Assembly: GCA_030549775.1 (NCBI GenBank) | Contig: CM060177.1 | Span: forward strand, 66,827,638-66,891,637 | Length of the DNA stretch: 64,000 nucleotides | Origin: Tamarix chinensis | Lineage: Eukaryota; Streptophyta; Magnoliopsida; Caryophyllales; Tamaricaceae | Direction of reading: 5' to 3' | In this document: piece by piece, positions 12,471-25,690 of the stretch | Layout: each line of letters opens with the position of its first letter | Position numbering within the stretch: position 1 is the first letter of the stretch | Program-made: the position numbers and the translations under genes | Notes under the pieces: generated by a model | Told to the model about the DNA's origin: nothing | Databases searched by the model: none | What the model saw: only the letters and a program-made list of their open reading frames with translations

Positions 12471-13944
12471 ATGGCTGATATTGTTAATAATATCTTATCA
12501 TTGACTAATATAACTACCTAAAACCTATTTTGGCTAATGATATAGCATGATTAACCATTCTAAGGGTAATATCCTAATTTTTACTACTAAAGCTAATATT
12601 TTTATTATTATTCCCAATATTAGGTTATAATAAAGGTGGGTGGAAATTAATGAAAATGTTAATAAGAGGGAAGTTAACCCTAGTATTTTTCCTCTTATAG
12701 GTGAACCAAGTCTGACCCCTATAGAGGAATAGGAGTGTGGTCTAAGCCCGTTGTCACTTTAGGTAAGGATATAGTTAAGGCCTAATATGTATAATATGTT
12801 CATTGCATATTATGTGTGACGTTATATTTGTGTACCTTATGTGAGTTTGACTACTTACTTGTAGCGTAGTGCAGAGCTAAGGTAAGTTTATGTGTTCTCT
12901 TTATGGAATGTGTAAAAGGATAATGTATCTTATCCTTTGTGGTGCTTATGTGATATGGCCCTTTAGGACATACATGCTTGGAGGTTTTCAAAATATATGG
13001 TGTGGGGATGGAAAGATGAAAGGGGTAAAGGAAATGAGTTAACTAGAAGAAAGTAAGAATGACCTAAGTATCTCATGACTTACAGGTGGATAAATAAAAG
13101 GATAAAGTGAATAAAATAAGAGAGTGAAATGAATCTTGCATGAGAAGTATAGGGTTTGTATGGGATGGATGACCTTTGTATGGGGATGATCTTTATGTGG
13201 GAAAAAGTTTACTTGAGGGTTAAGTAAGCTAAGGGAAGAGTTGTTGGGGTGATTTGAGCCCATTGGTGAAAAATAGTACATAGGTTGCTATAAAGACGCA
13301 TGGGAAACTTAGCTAGGGTTTGGGAGAAAACCCTAAGTGGAGGAGATTATGAAAGGGGGAAATAATGGGGAGGATTGAATTGTGGGATGTGAATGGAAGA
13401 ATGTTACATGGAGGTTGAAGGTGTGTCACGTATAAGAGGGAGTGGTGAGTGAGAGTGATGGAGGGACATTGTATGAGGAAAGAGAGGTGCTATGGTTTGG
13501 GGGATGGCCAACTAGGGTTTTGGGGTCACATGTACAAAATGGGAAGTAAAGCAGGATGCTTGGGGACGGATCGAGTGAGGTGATGAGTTGGCGGACAAGG
13601 AAAACATGGGCTATGTGAGATAGAGGAAGGTTGGGCAATATAGGCCAAATTAGGGTTTCTCGGGGAAAAACCCTAGAGGGTGATAGTGAGTTGACTCAGA
13701 GACATGGGAAAGTGGGCCTCAACCTAATAAATTAGGTTTTTTGTATTCATGGTAAGTGAGGAGAAGGGGGAAAGGATGTCTGGATGTATTAGGAGGCATA
13801 GAGGTCCTAAGATATAAGATGGGGCCTTTCACGCGAATATGAGTCGACGGGTTGTGTGAGTGGGTAGTTCAAAGGACATGCATGTCTAGGGTGAAACCAT
13901 CTATTGAATAGGACACATATAAGACACTAATTATTTAAAGTGGA

Positions 13945-14310
13945 AGATTATTGAGCCAGACCCAGACTGATGCACGAGCATAATAGTGGCCAGGTGTACG
14001 GTGCCTTAGAGACTGATCTCCTGGCAAATAATAGCATTCAGGAGCGTTTTACCCTATATGTTTCCAATCTGTCAGCTATAATAGTGGGAGATTCTGATCT
14101 CAATAAACCAAAAATTAAGTTATGATAAGACATGGTACTAATTACTTATCGTGGAACACCATGAGAGTCGGGGCCAAACCGATCCACCAACATAATAGTG
14201 GCCAGGAGCACTTTGCCTTGGAGACCAATCCACCAGCAAATAATAGTGGTTAGGAGCATTCTGCGCTATATATTTCCAATATAGCAGCTATAATAATGGA
14301 GTTTCCGTAT
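13945..14310 (-). repeat. Triplet modules in inverted nested LTR
   Basis: Reverse-complement form of the module array, seen on the plus strand as GATCCACC...ATAATAGTGG units. The flanking AGACACTAATTATTTAAAGTG is the complement of the AATGATTAGTGTC tail found in the plus-oriented LTRs. Confidence 0.8.
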
Positions 14311-15493
14311 TCGCATGGACTTATAAAGAGCATAGTGTGAAATGGGTACATTGACCAGAGATCTAATGATTAAGTTTAATTGGACTGTAACACAGCATAT
14401 ATTATATGTATTTCATGTAAGGTTTATCTATATAGTTACTTGCTTGTGTTATCCGTGTTTCATGTATGGCCTTAGCTGCATGGTTACCTTACTCAGTATG
14501 TAGCATACCGATTACCCATTTCATGGGTGTTGCTCAATACCACGAGCAGAGGTCCCTTATGAGTTTGTGTAGGTAGGAGATATCGTTTTTAATGCCTATG
14601 GCACATTTGAGGCATTGGGTAGGGTTAAGTGTTGACCTTTTGGGACTTGGCATAGGGCCCAAGAGTGGTGTAGTCCAGACTCTTCTTAATTTTGCTTTTG
14701 GTTTAATGCATTGTATTATTTTAACCCTTTGGGGGCTTTGACTATATAACCTTTTTTTGGTTGTATTGACTGCTAAGCACGCACTCTAATTTTATCTTTA
14801 TGAGTATTTTGAATTTCTATATTTCTCTGCCTTAAGTGTGTTTAATGATTTGTATCCTTAGCCTTGTAGTTGGTGCAAGACTGGTCGTGGGTTGGGCTTG
14901 TACTGACCACAAAGGTAGCACCCTCGTGCTTGTGTTTATTTTAATTAAATAAAAAATTACAAGTATGATTTTTGGGGTTGTTGAAGGGATAGCCCAACTG
15001 GGGGGAAATAAAGAAGGAAAGAAGGAAGGAGGGGAGGCTGGATGGGCAAGAAGGGGGAAGAAGGCCAGTGGTCCAATGGGGAGGCGGGGAGAAGGAAGAT
15101 GGTTCATAGGCCTAAGGAAAGGAAAAAAAAGAACGAAAAGGAAAAAGGAAGGAAAGAGAAGAAAGAAAGAGGAAAAGGAAAAAGGACAATTTTTTTTTTG
15201 GAATTAGGGTTAGAAGTTATTCAGTTAGAAAAATTATTTTAATTAATTAATTAATTTAAAATTTAAGCCATTAATTTAAGATGACAATTTTAGTAACATT
15301 ATGGTTTGGGAATTCATTTAAATAAAATGATTATGATAAAATAATAAAATATTTATTTTAATTTATAAAATAATCATATCAATTTTTGTAAATCAAGAGT
15401 CTAAAAAATAATTAAATTAATAATTTAAGATTAAATTATTCTAAATAATAATTAATCATTATATTATAGGTTTTATAATTTTGGGGTATTACA

Positions 15494-15579
15494 TGGTTCA
15501 TATCATAGACGGTCTCCATCTTTAATGACATTTATGTCGTCAATTTGTCCATTATTTTCATTGATTATCTTTGAGAAAC
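15494..15579 (-). mobile_element. Distal part of L1 5' LTR
   Basis: Sequence immediately after the right TGGTT duplication of LTR-A, hence the continuation of the L1 LTR broken at 1871. A natural TG start may lie near 15561, giving an LTR of about 0.4 kb, but I cannot confirm it. LTR-G follows at 15580. Confidence 0.4.
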
Positions 15580-18500
15580 TGTTCAACACCCCCAATTTGC
15601 TACTTAAAAATTTTATTTTGCAAAAGAGTTAATTAAAAAAAATGTATGTTATTATTATATTTAGCATAAGTCTAGTTCTCTTATCCTTTTTATGTCTAGT
15701 GCTAAAGTTCAAAATATATCATATCCCAAAATAAATTAGTGGAAATAAAAGACAATAACATAGAAGTCATGGATAAATATGCACCGTGCACAATAATAAT
15801 CAAAATACAATAAGGGATATAAAAATCTAAAGGAAAATTGATTATAATAAAAACTAGCATTTGAAGGTACGACATCGGTTTGTCCTATTGTTAAACTCAT
15901 AACCCTATTTTAAGAATGAAACTTCTTCTCAAGAACTCCACTTATCTTTGTCACTCTTATACTCTTTGTGTTAATCTACATCCTTAAAATAGCCATATGT
16001 AAATGTAGTTTTAGCATGACTTTTTCATATTAAATAAATTATGATATCTCACAAGAAGTAAAATACTCACATTACACAAAATCACACAACAATATGGAAA
16101 CATGCTTCAAACATAAAACACATGCCATAAAAATATACAATAATCAAGGGATAATATATGCAACATCAAATATCATGCTCAACAGCCATGAATACTTAAC
16201 CAATTCATATTATGTAAGTATGCAATAGCTATATAAAAATCCATGACTAATCAATTCAATTCCAAATACCAAGGTAGGCCATTAAGGCATCTATCGAACA
16301 TATATATCTAAATAAATTCAAAGTACTAAAAGCAAGGTGCTAAGGCATCTACCAAACCAACCCATCAAACTAAGTAGTGCATGGAGGAAACTACCAAACC
16401 ACAACCACAACCACAACAATTCTTTTTTATTCTTACACAACAATTACTTCCATTTTTAATTATTTAAAAGGGATACAATCAACTAAAAGACATTGAGGTA
16501 CATTCAGTCATATTAGTGCACAGAGGTGACACATACCCTTACAATAGAATCTAGGGACACTATGATATGCTTGGTCATACTAGCACACACAGAGTACACA
16601 TTATCTTATAACTTTTTTCACCTAATCCTTAAGTATCAATACCTCCTATAGGGATTTTAGGTTACCTATAGAGTGAACTGGGGCCTTATTGGGGTATAAT
16701 AACACACAAGAGAACCAAACTTAAATGAGGACTATACCTTGTATCTAGGGTAGCTAATTCTAGAGAGCAACTATTTTCAAACTCAAGATTTTCCACTTTT
16801 AGTATTAATGAGTTATGAAGTGATCACAAATATCACACATTGTAGACCAATTTCAATTTCCATTTCCATACTTGAATTGTTTTTATTTATTTTCAATTAT
16901 TTGAGTAAACCTTAATGTCGTCGGTTTATGTAAAAGCAAAAGTCAACAATAAGGTCAACCTATCGCAACGCTAAGTTCATGCTATATCCAATTATTCACA
17001 TTAGGTGTATTAGATCAAAATTAACCAAAATATCCTCAAAACCCTAATTTCACCATTAATATCATGAGAATTTTCATAAAAATGCTAAAACACAATGATT
17101 TACAATATTTTAGCACCTAGGTAATTTTTAAGATTTAGTAATTGCCTATATTTTTCATTTAGCATGCATTTAGTGACTCATAGGTACAAATCCTATTCAT
17201 ACATCTTTAACATGTCATATATTCCATGTAACACATACATACATATTTTTAGCATAATACAACATTTAAAATGACAATTATTATCATGGTACACTTAAGG
17301 AAGCATTTCTACCCTAGAACGTATGAATAACAATTATCATATTTTAGTCCTACTAATGTGTGCATACTATTTATATCAACTATAACTACAAATGCAATGA
17401 TAGCCATGGAACATTTAACATAGCATAAATATAATATCTTTGCAATGTTAAAGATGTAGCAAAATCCTAGACATGCATATGTTATCGTTTATCAATTTAT
17501 ACATACATTTTATGACATCTACATGATATAAAACCTTAGCATAATTCTAGATCTAAACAACCGATCATGGTTGCACATAAACTCTATCATCTCATGAGTG
17601 ATTGGATTTACATAAATTCAAGCTACACAAAAACACAAAATATCATCTTCTCTATGATACCTAAAGGGTTACCTAATTAATAAACACTCAACAAAACATA
17701 TATTAGCATCTAATACAAAAAAAACTAAAATTAACTAAACCAACATGGGGAAATAGTTAGAAATTAACTGTGGAAAATGAAGATATGCATGGAAATAACG
17801 GTGAAGGGGAGCAATGTCTCAAAGTCATATAGGGTAGGGGAGGGGGAATGACACTTGTTACTGATGTAAAAGAGGGTGCAGTGCCACTTGTTGCCGTTAC
17901 TAAGAAGAGGAGGACTGGTGGTTGTTTTCATTAGAAGGGGGTGCATTATTAGTGTTTCAAACATTTAAGGTGGAGGAGAACATTTGAATGAGCATAGCTA
18001 TGCGAGTAAAAGATTAAGGGTAAGATCTTGCATACAACAAATGCATAGATCTAGGAAAAGGCATGCATTAGCTATGAGTGAGATGCACAGGCATGCGAGG
18101 AGAAAATGAGGAGAGAAGTGCATGGGTTGTGCATGAGACATATGAGTGTGTGAGGTGAAAAATATAAGAGAAGCACACAAGTTATGTAAGGTTCATGTTT
18201 ATGCTATGTAAGTGAAGCACTATCAAGACGTACGAGGGCGGATGATTGTGTGCCTAAAAAAAATTAAAGCAAATCATGACATGGGAAATCAAATAAAATT
18301 TTAAGGTGGTAATGGTTGGGCGATGATGAGGGGATTTGATGGGGAGGTGGTGCTTAGGGGATGTTGGTGACAAGGAGTTGCATTGATGGTTGCTAGTTCA
18401 AATGAAAATAGAGGTAGGGAGAAGGGATAATAAGAACAAAAAAGAAAAAAAATAAGATGATCAGTTGATTTGAATCAAAACATCAAAATGAGATATAAGG

Positions 18501-18887
18501 GATGATTAAATGGATGATAGCCTGAATGGAGCAAGTGAACATGCACAAGGATAACATGGGGTAGAGGAGATGTGAAGGAGATGATGGCAAAAAGGAGAAA
18601 TATTTGTTAGAGAAGGTTTAGGTGGGGTATGTAGGCAGAAAAATAGGGTAAGAAGACTAGATAGAGAAAGATTAATTGGGAAAAAACATCTGATTAGGAG
18701 AATTTAACAATCTGGTTAATAGAATTAAGATTCCAAATTTTAACCTAATTAAATTTATATATAAACTATGTGATACTAATGTACATACAAATAATAAATT
18801 TAATAAAAAGAATTTTCAATACTTATTATAAATAATTACACATGATTATTAGTTTATAATTAGGGTTTCTACAAACGAGGTATTACA
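15580..18887 (+). mobile_element. LTR-G: ~3.3 kb LTR, no clear target duplication
   Basis: It begins TGTTCAACACCCCCAATT, a slightly altered form of the TGTAACACCCCCAATT start of LTR-J, and ends CGAGGTATTACA. The ~3.3 kb length is like LTR-F and the G1/G2 LTRs. It contains modules such as ATTAGTGCACA and CTAGCACACA similar to the 'allele' modules of LTR-B. The flanking pentamers (GAAAC left, AATTG right) do not match. It may be a solo LTR with an eroded duplication, or one end of an element whose internal part is lost. I see no coding content. Confidence 0.65.
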
Positions 18888-20343
18888 AATTGTGCTCTCT
18901 AAACTTATAACCTGTAGTTTTACAAAGTGGTAGGAGGTCAAAAGCTTTAGCTTGATAATGAGGAAATATATGAAAGGTTATAAAATAAGTTGTATCAATT
19001 TCTAAATATTTACTTTATTGTTATTTGATAGAATAATTTTCTTTCATGTCTTATTAATAGATATGCTATTACTTTCAGGTTTGTAGTTCAAATACCTTGG
19101 AGGCTTCCCTGTTATTTTTAATATCTCCTTGATTGTGTTTGTTAGGACAATCATTTTTCTAAATTGTTTTGCTATATGATCCTTCTATAGAATACTGACT
19201 CGCTTATCTAGTTGCATGCCTTTTTTTTCTTTGTGGCTGCATAAAGTTGAAGGGCACTTATTTGCTTCTTCTTTTTTGTAGTGAGGGGTTATTAACTCAG
19301 TCTTTTCCAACATTCAAATGATCACTTCGACTTTTGGCACTTTGGTCTTGTGTTTCTTTGTCAATAAATTCCACCCTTTTTCCGTTTTAGATATAAACTC
19401 TCACCATTTGTTTGTGTCCAGCTAATCGCATCCCTCTTGCTCTCCTCTACTTCATGTAGATGTATCTTAAACATATTAGGGTCATTTAGGCGCACATTTT
19501 TATGAAGATTTAATTTATCATCTTGAATAGTGGTACATTCTTCCACTATGCATCCTGCTGAACCACAAGATCACTATTTTCCTTCATCTCCATGGCACCT
19601 AATCCTTCTTGCACTAAAACATCCTTGTGGCAAAGTCCTTAACATTTATGTGCAAATGATTCACATCTTTCTCTCCCATCAGACTCCATGCTTTCTATAA
19701 TTCTTAATATATATAATCAATTAAAAATAAAACTTGAAACCTTTATTACGTCTGAATGTAGAAAACTAAGAATTTTTAAGTGCCTCGAGAGACTTGCTTA
19801 CAATAAGCACACAGGAAACATATTATTTATTATAATGTGTCTATCTTCCTAGTTTTCTTCTATAAGGTTTATGAGCGGACTTTTGTTTAGCCTTAGGAGT
19901 TGAGAAATTTATGGTTAGCTAGATAGCACTCCTATTTCCCTACCTATATCTCCTAAAAATATTTTTGAACCACTTATTTGATTTTATAATTAGAAATTAT
20001 GATGATTGTTCTAGATAACTGAAAATATAGGACTACCTTATGCTTTTCCATGCTTGAAACTAAGTTAGAAAATATAATTTGGAAAATAAGAGGGCAAAAA
20101 AAGTGTGCCTGATCATACCCATTATGATATGCTATGATGTCTTGCTTGCTAAATCATACAAAAGCCACTAAACGAAGTCCAAGTGAGTTTGATAATCTAG
20201 ATCTATGATCCTGATATTTTGATCAGTCACTAATGATCCTGAGACCAATATGTAGAGATTTGTTAGAGCCTCATTATGTAAAATCACTCTCCTTTAGGTG
20301 GAAAGTATTTTGCCTCCAATTCTAATAACTAGCATAAGAGTGC
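18888..20343. other. Unassigned 1.46 kb, no recognised gene
   Basis: AT-rich sequence without the LTR modules seen elsewhere. On the minus strand, 19000-19700 can be read with few stops as a charged, K/E/Q-rich polypeptide (for example a 61-codon frame at 19361-19546), which might be a fragment of a retroelement ORF1 or gag, but no diagnostic motif is visible. I assign no function. Confidence 0.3.
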
Positions 20344-21452
20344 ATATAATACCCCATATTTGTAAGGTTTATAAAATGATAAATTCTTATCTTTGATGAA
20401 ATTCGGATGATGTTTGATCTTGATTTGGAACTATACTTTGGGTTTGATTTTATAAGAAATTAGAAAAGTTTGGGGAAAAAAAGGAATAAAATGAGTTCTC
20501 TTAGTAGGGCTGTGCAAAAAATCCGGGATCCGAAAATCCGATCCGATATTTAAAAATCCGATCCGACATTTCGGATATCCGAACCGGTTTTATTCTAAAA
20601 GGATATCTGACATTCGAATATCCGATTTTTTTTGGATTATCCGATCCGAAAAAATATCCGATATTTTGTTGATTATTTCAATAATACACCATATTATTGT
20701 GTTTTTATAGTTTTAAGTTTTAAAATTTTATTTATTTTTATATTTTAAATATTTATAATAATATTTTAATACTTCTTTTAGATAAAATAAGATATTTATA
20801 TGAATATAGATATGAATATTAATTGATATATGATCCTTATTTTTAAAAATATTATAGTAAAAGTTATTAAAATTGATAAAATAGTATTTTCATACGGATA
20901 TTGGATATATCCGAATCCGGTCTATATTTTTTGGATATCCGCATTCCGGATATCCGATCTAAAAAAATACGGAGCGGATATCCGAAAAAATATCCGAATG
21001 GATACGGATATCCGGTTTTGCACACCCCTATCTCTTAGTGTGCTGATCAATTGGTGTTATGGACCGATTGACTACTCCATCATTTTAGCTTGGGTTTTGG
21101 TTCAATAGAATTGATTCATTAGTTTGGTAAAACTGGTTGATTGGTTTATAAAATAGTCAATGGTTTGACCAAACTGATCTATTGATTTGTTAAGTTCAGT
21201 GCTTTTAAAACCGTGATTTTTAATGAAAATTTTTTTACATCAAAATTGAACCTTATTAATACAAATCTAAGCTATTCCTAAGTAATCTTTGGTCCTTTTG
21301 ATTATTTACCCAGCTTTAGTTTTGCCTCTAGTAAATTTGAAGGCCTGATTTCAACCAAGGAAGAGAAGGATGACCTTACCCTTTGTCTTCTTTATTCTCA
21401 CTTCTCTGTGTGACTCTAGAACATATGATTCAATCCATATTATCACTACACA
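20344..21452 (+). mobile_element. LTR-like fragment hosting a MITE
   Basis: It starts TATAATACCCCATATTTG, resembling a decayed TGTAATACCCC LTR start, and contains CGATTGACTA and GGTTGATTGGTTT boxes like those in the G1 LTR. It has no matching end before the G1 3' LTR begins near 21453. The hAT-like MITE at 20505-21030 lies inside it. It is probably a truncated LTR relative. Confidence 0.35.
20505..21030. mobile_element. hAT-like MITE, 526 bp
   Basis: Terminal inverted repeats are TAGGGCTGTGCAAAA at the left and TTTTGCACACCCCTA at the right. A perfect 8-bp target duplication TCTCTTAG lies at 20497-20504 and 21031-21038; eight base pairs is the hAT signature. Both subterminal regions are dense in ATCCGAA/GGATATCCG motifs and the middle is AT-rich. 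It encodes nothing; the 92-codon frame crossing its right end is spurious. It is non-autonomous. Confidence 0.92.
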
Positions 21453-23074
21453 TTTACCACCTCTATTTTTTTACTACACAAAATTTCATTAAATTAAGTT
21501 GTGGAAGCAAAAACACTTAGGAAAAATGGGGTGTTACCATCGTATCTGACATAGGATAAACATCCATCACCTACCCCATATTAGATACAAGGCTAAACCA
21601 ACCAAATATTTAAAATAGTAGAGTGCACAAATAATAATTTAATTAAAAAACTCCAAAAGTGTTAGCATTAGAGGAACCTGAAGGGTTCTAATTAATTCAT
21701 TACAAATATATACGAATAAGGTATGGGGTTGCAAAATAAAATTAAGGGCATGAGACCTAAATGAAAACCATTGTCTACCACAGACCCCACTAAAACAATC
21801 CAAAATTCCTTTCTCACAAGCCTCAACCCAACTAAAGCAGGCCCTTTACAGGCCATAATCAAAGATATATAGATGGTCATCTGCTTATGAGAATGAGCAT
21901 GCAATCAAGCAAATGGATACGTCAGTATGCTACACTCTAGGTTAGCTAAGTTTCTCCTTTAATACAACACGAGTATACTGATTTATCATCCATGAACATA
22001 ATGTACAACATATATGATGGTACAACCATATATATATAAAGGTAAGAGCACAAAAAATATGCTATCATATATAATTTTAGCATAGTAGGATACATCATGC
22101 TTAAGAATCATAACACTTCCACATAAACTCTTACATGAACAATAGTAGAGAGTATGCAACAACCCCTAAGATTATTTCCAATTATCCAATTTCCTTAGGA
22201 TATGCCATCTATTTATCCATATAAGAAATAGGCCATTCACCCAATCAATGTTCCACTCTATAACCAATTAGTTAAGTGCATAACCCAACTTTATTTGTTT
22301 TGGTTACTCATACCATTACCTCCATTTCTTAAATCAATCATCAACCACTCATTTTGTAATACCCCCAAAATTCACTACTGAAAAATTTCATTTTATTAAA
22401 AGAAAATAGAAGAAGTAAAAGAAAAACTATGAATTTCAGGGATATTACTGCCACATTTAGTACCGAACAGGTTTTCTCTTACCGTTCTAGTATCAAGTGA
22501 TAAGGCTAAAAGAATGAAATATAAATTGCTTGAATTCAAACTTTATTTAAATCATAGTAGCACAAATAGTTTTGTTACAAGAATAGTATCCACTATTGGT
22601 AGTTACAAGAATACATATTACATTTAAACTAGGAATTAAAGGCAAAGGGGTGAAACCCTAAAAATTTCTAGATAATCCTTATGCTCCTTCCCATTACCCA
22701 CTTGAATAGCATCTACAATGGACTTGCAAGGGACACTATCCATTGAATAGGTAGGGGCCCAGGAAGGGAACCCTTCAGTACTATGGTACTGAGTAACCCT
22801 TTAAACCACACTAAAAGGTAGGCGCGCATGCAACACATAATACAAAAACTATGTAGAATGATAACATATAGGCTAATACACAAGACACATCTCATACAAT
22901 AAGAAATGCATAACACAAATCCGCATAGTTAGCAAATTCATCATATGCCCAAGTAGAGACAAGCACTGAAGCTTACTGAGGTCATAACAGGAAATCAATA
23001 TTTTTGGGCCTTAAGCCATTCATTAATCATTATTCAATCATCTTATTTTGATTTATACCCATATGAGTATTGAA

Positions 23075-23530
23075 ACCCCACTATTATAGCTGGTGGACAA
23101 GAAACATACAGGGCAACATACACCTGACCACTATTATTTACCCGTAGATCGGTCTCTAAGGTAGAAGGCTCCTAGCCACTATTATCACCGGTGGATCTGT
23201 TTGGCCCTGACTCACATGGTATTCCACTATAAGTGATTAGTATTTTCCTTGAGTTATTCACATCCAAGATTTGATTTATTGAGTTCGGGGCCCCTACTAT
23301 TATAGCCGGTAGACTAAAATACACATATACATCCTCTAGGGCAAAGTGCTCCAAAGCCACTATTATATTCGGTGGACTAGTACACATATACATCTTGTAG
23401 GGAAAATGCTCTTGGGCCGCTATTATAACTGGTGGACCGGTACACATATACATCTTCCAGGACAAAATGCTTCTAGGCCACTATTATAACTAGTGGATCA
23501 GTACGCATAATATAATCCATCTGGACCCGA
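23075..23530 (+). repeat. Triplet modules in LTR-B
   Basis: First block of three ACTATTAT...GGTGGA modules (about 23082-23200), then a TTCCACTATAAGTGATTAGTATT tail. The second block is expanded to four copies with interspersed ACACATATACATC segments (23295-23520). The block ends CTTTCACATTACATGATTAGTG. Confidence 0.85.
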
Positions 23531-25334
23531 CTCAATAGTCTTTCACATTACATGATTAGTGTTTTCCCTTTTTAATTAGCATAGTAGTTCCATTTATTTG
23601 CCTCCAGGGGAGATCAAGGACTTAGAGACGAGAAAGTACACCGGTCATACCAGCGCATATAAGTAACTTAGTACCCTTCAACCATCAACCCAAAGATGCA
23701 AAGGTACCCTAATTGTACTAGTGCATGCAAGCTACACAGTACCCTAACAATGAGGACACCTGATCCATAAGTATGCATATCCCTTAAATAGGTCGGTAGA
23801 ACTAGATAAAGTAAGATGTAGGGCCTAGCTGGGGCATTAAGGAACACCAATAAATACCAAAATAATCATATGCTAAACCACATCTTTAGGGTAGCAACTC
23901 CTAAAGAGCCACCATTCCTGATCTCAAGTTCTTCCACTTTAATTATTAGTGTCTTAATTAAGGTGACCACAAGAATCACAATAACCACATACATATTCAC
24001 TTCTATGTGTTTCTGATATCATTAAGTAATCCTTATTCTTACAATTATCCATGATAACCTAAAGGAATCACTAAGGCCATCTTTGTATCATCCAATTCCA
24101 ATTCAGGATTCATTCTATTTGTTCACATGCCATAGGAATTATCATATCATAACCACATTACAATCTTAGAGTCTAGTTAGTTCACATTGAAAGATCAAGG
24201 CACGCATAACCCTAACATGCCTTTAATTCACACCCAACACCCAATACCATGTGTGATTAATTATTAAGACGCCTCCTTTATGAATAGAGGAGTAATACCA
24301 TATCACAACCTTAATTATCCATCCAATCCCAGGTCAGGCCATATTCTTGTGATACTTATTGATTATCAAATACCTTTATCTTGCTACTCAATGTTATTTG
24401 AGTCTTATTATGAAACTCCATTAACCCATTGACATGTTAGATACAAGTTACTGATTTACCCCTATCATATCTGCAAAATTACCAAAATACCCCTTACTTA
24501 TATAATTATTAAGTTATCCCTCTTTACTTGCCAAATTATCATATTAACCTCCAAATTGCATAATTACCAAATTTCCTCTTGCTTGTGTTAGGTTATCAAA
24601 TTATCCTCCATACTTATTAAATTACCAACTTTACCCTTTATATTTGTCAAGTTATCAATTTACCTGTAACACCCCAAAATTCACTAATTTTTTTTTAAAA
24701 CAGAAGCAATTAAGATAGAAACACTTAAAACCTGTGAATTCTGGGAATGTTACTGCCACACTTAGTACCAGACCGGTTCTCTCCAACCGTTCCAGTACCA
24801 AGTGCTAAGGCTAAAGAAAAGATTTACGTTAAATTCAAATTAACAATTCATAAAAAGGATTCGAAGATCATACACAAAATCAAAGTACGAGAAATTAAGA
24901 GTTAATTACAATACCCTTGAAGTTTCAAATCACACTTGTAACTTCCAAATAGAAATACATTTAAACAAGATAAAACCCAATGGATCAAATTCCGGATTGC
25001 CTACTCACTCAAATCAGGTCTGCCACCCCAAAATAGTCTCTGATCTTAAACCTGCACAAGAGGTCTGCTCCCCACCATTAGTGGATCATCACAGGACCCA
25101 TCAACCAAGGTAGTATCAGTACGGGTCCAGTACTGAGTAAGGTGGCTTGATCACTAAGGCCAACACATAATTACATAATCCATGTAGAAAAATAGAAGAA
25201 CACAATCATAAATGCATATGATCAACCAGGTAAAAGTACAAAGGCCCAATAATCCGGATTAATTACTTAATTAATCTCTTATTAAAATTCGATTCACACC
25301 ATGCCTTTTATCAATCCATGTGAGCACAGGAACA

Positions 25335-25690
25335 CCCCACTATTATTGCCGGTGGGGCGGTCACTTGCGGGACAAAGTCCACACCACTATTATTCGCCGG
25401 TGGATCGGTCACTTGCGGGACAAAGTCCTCACCACTATTCCTTACCGGTGGATCGGCTGGTTCCTGCTCACATGGTGTTCCACTGTAAGTAATTAGTACC
25501 TTTTAAATGTTTTGGCAACTATGATTTATTTTTATTGAACTCGAGTCACCCCACTATTATTTCCGATGGGCCGGACACTTGCGGGACAAAGTCCTCACCA
25601 CTATTATTACCGGTGGATCGGTCACACATAGGGTTAAACCCTAACCACTATTCCTAACCGGTGGATCGGCTGGACCCGGCTCAATAATCT
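25335..25690 (+). repeat. Triplet modules in LTR-C
   Basis: Two blocks of three modules built from CACTATTATTGCCGGTGG and GGTCACTTGCGGGACAAAGT. The tails are TGTTCCACTGTAAGTAATTAG and CTTCCACTTTAAATGATTAG. These modules are the most uniform in the window, consistent with LTR-C being comparatively young. Confidence 0.85.

Larger units (their letters stand above)
10861..14985 (-). mobile_element. Solo LTR nested in LTR-A (inverted copy)
   Basis: Read on the minus strand this is a sister of the LTR at 6425-10775. The plus-strand sequence opens TGTAATACACCAAAATCC, the reverse of an LTR end, and closes GGGGTTGTTGAA, the reverse of a decayed TGTAACACCCC start. A 4-of-5 target duplication is GGGCT at 10856-10860 and GGGAT at 14986-14990. 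The net length of 4.1 kb matches its sister. Only 85 bp (10776-10860) separate the two. The 205-codon and overlapping frames at 11111-11831 lie in its pyrimidine-rich tract and are compositional. Confidence 0.85.
1872..15493 (+). mobile_element. LTR-A: large solo LTR with two nested LTRs
   Basis: The sequence runs from TGTAAGATCCCC to GGGGTATTACA and is flanked by a perfect 5-bp target duplication, TGGTT, at 1867-1871 and 15494-15498. Removing the two nested LTRs and their duplications leaves about 5.14 kb, close to the net length of LTR-B (about 5.12 kb). There is no internal region, PBS or second LTR, so it is a solo LTR formed by recombination. From the low end it contains a conserved dyad (~1960-2020), a CAGTAC-type hairpin (2287-2303), triplet modules (2611-2995), an AATTACC minisatellite (4300-4830), a purine-rich tract (~5505-6420 and 14986-15190) and an AT-rich end. 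It sits inside the L1 LTR. Confidence 0.9.

Noticed and set aside
15575..18892. A target duplication for LTR-G (AAACT/AAATT with shifted ends)
   Set aside because: It requires dropping the terminal T and A of the LTR and still has a mismatch.
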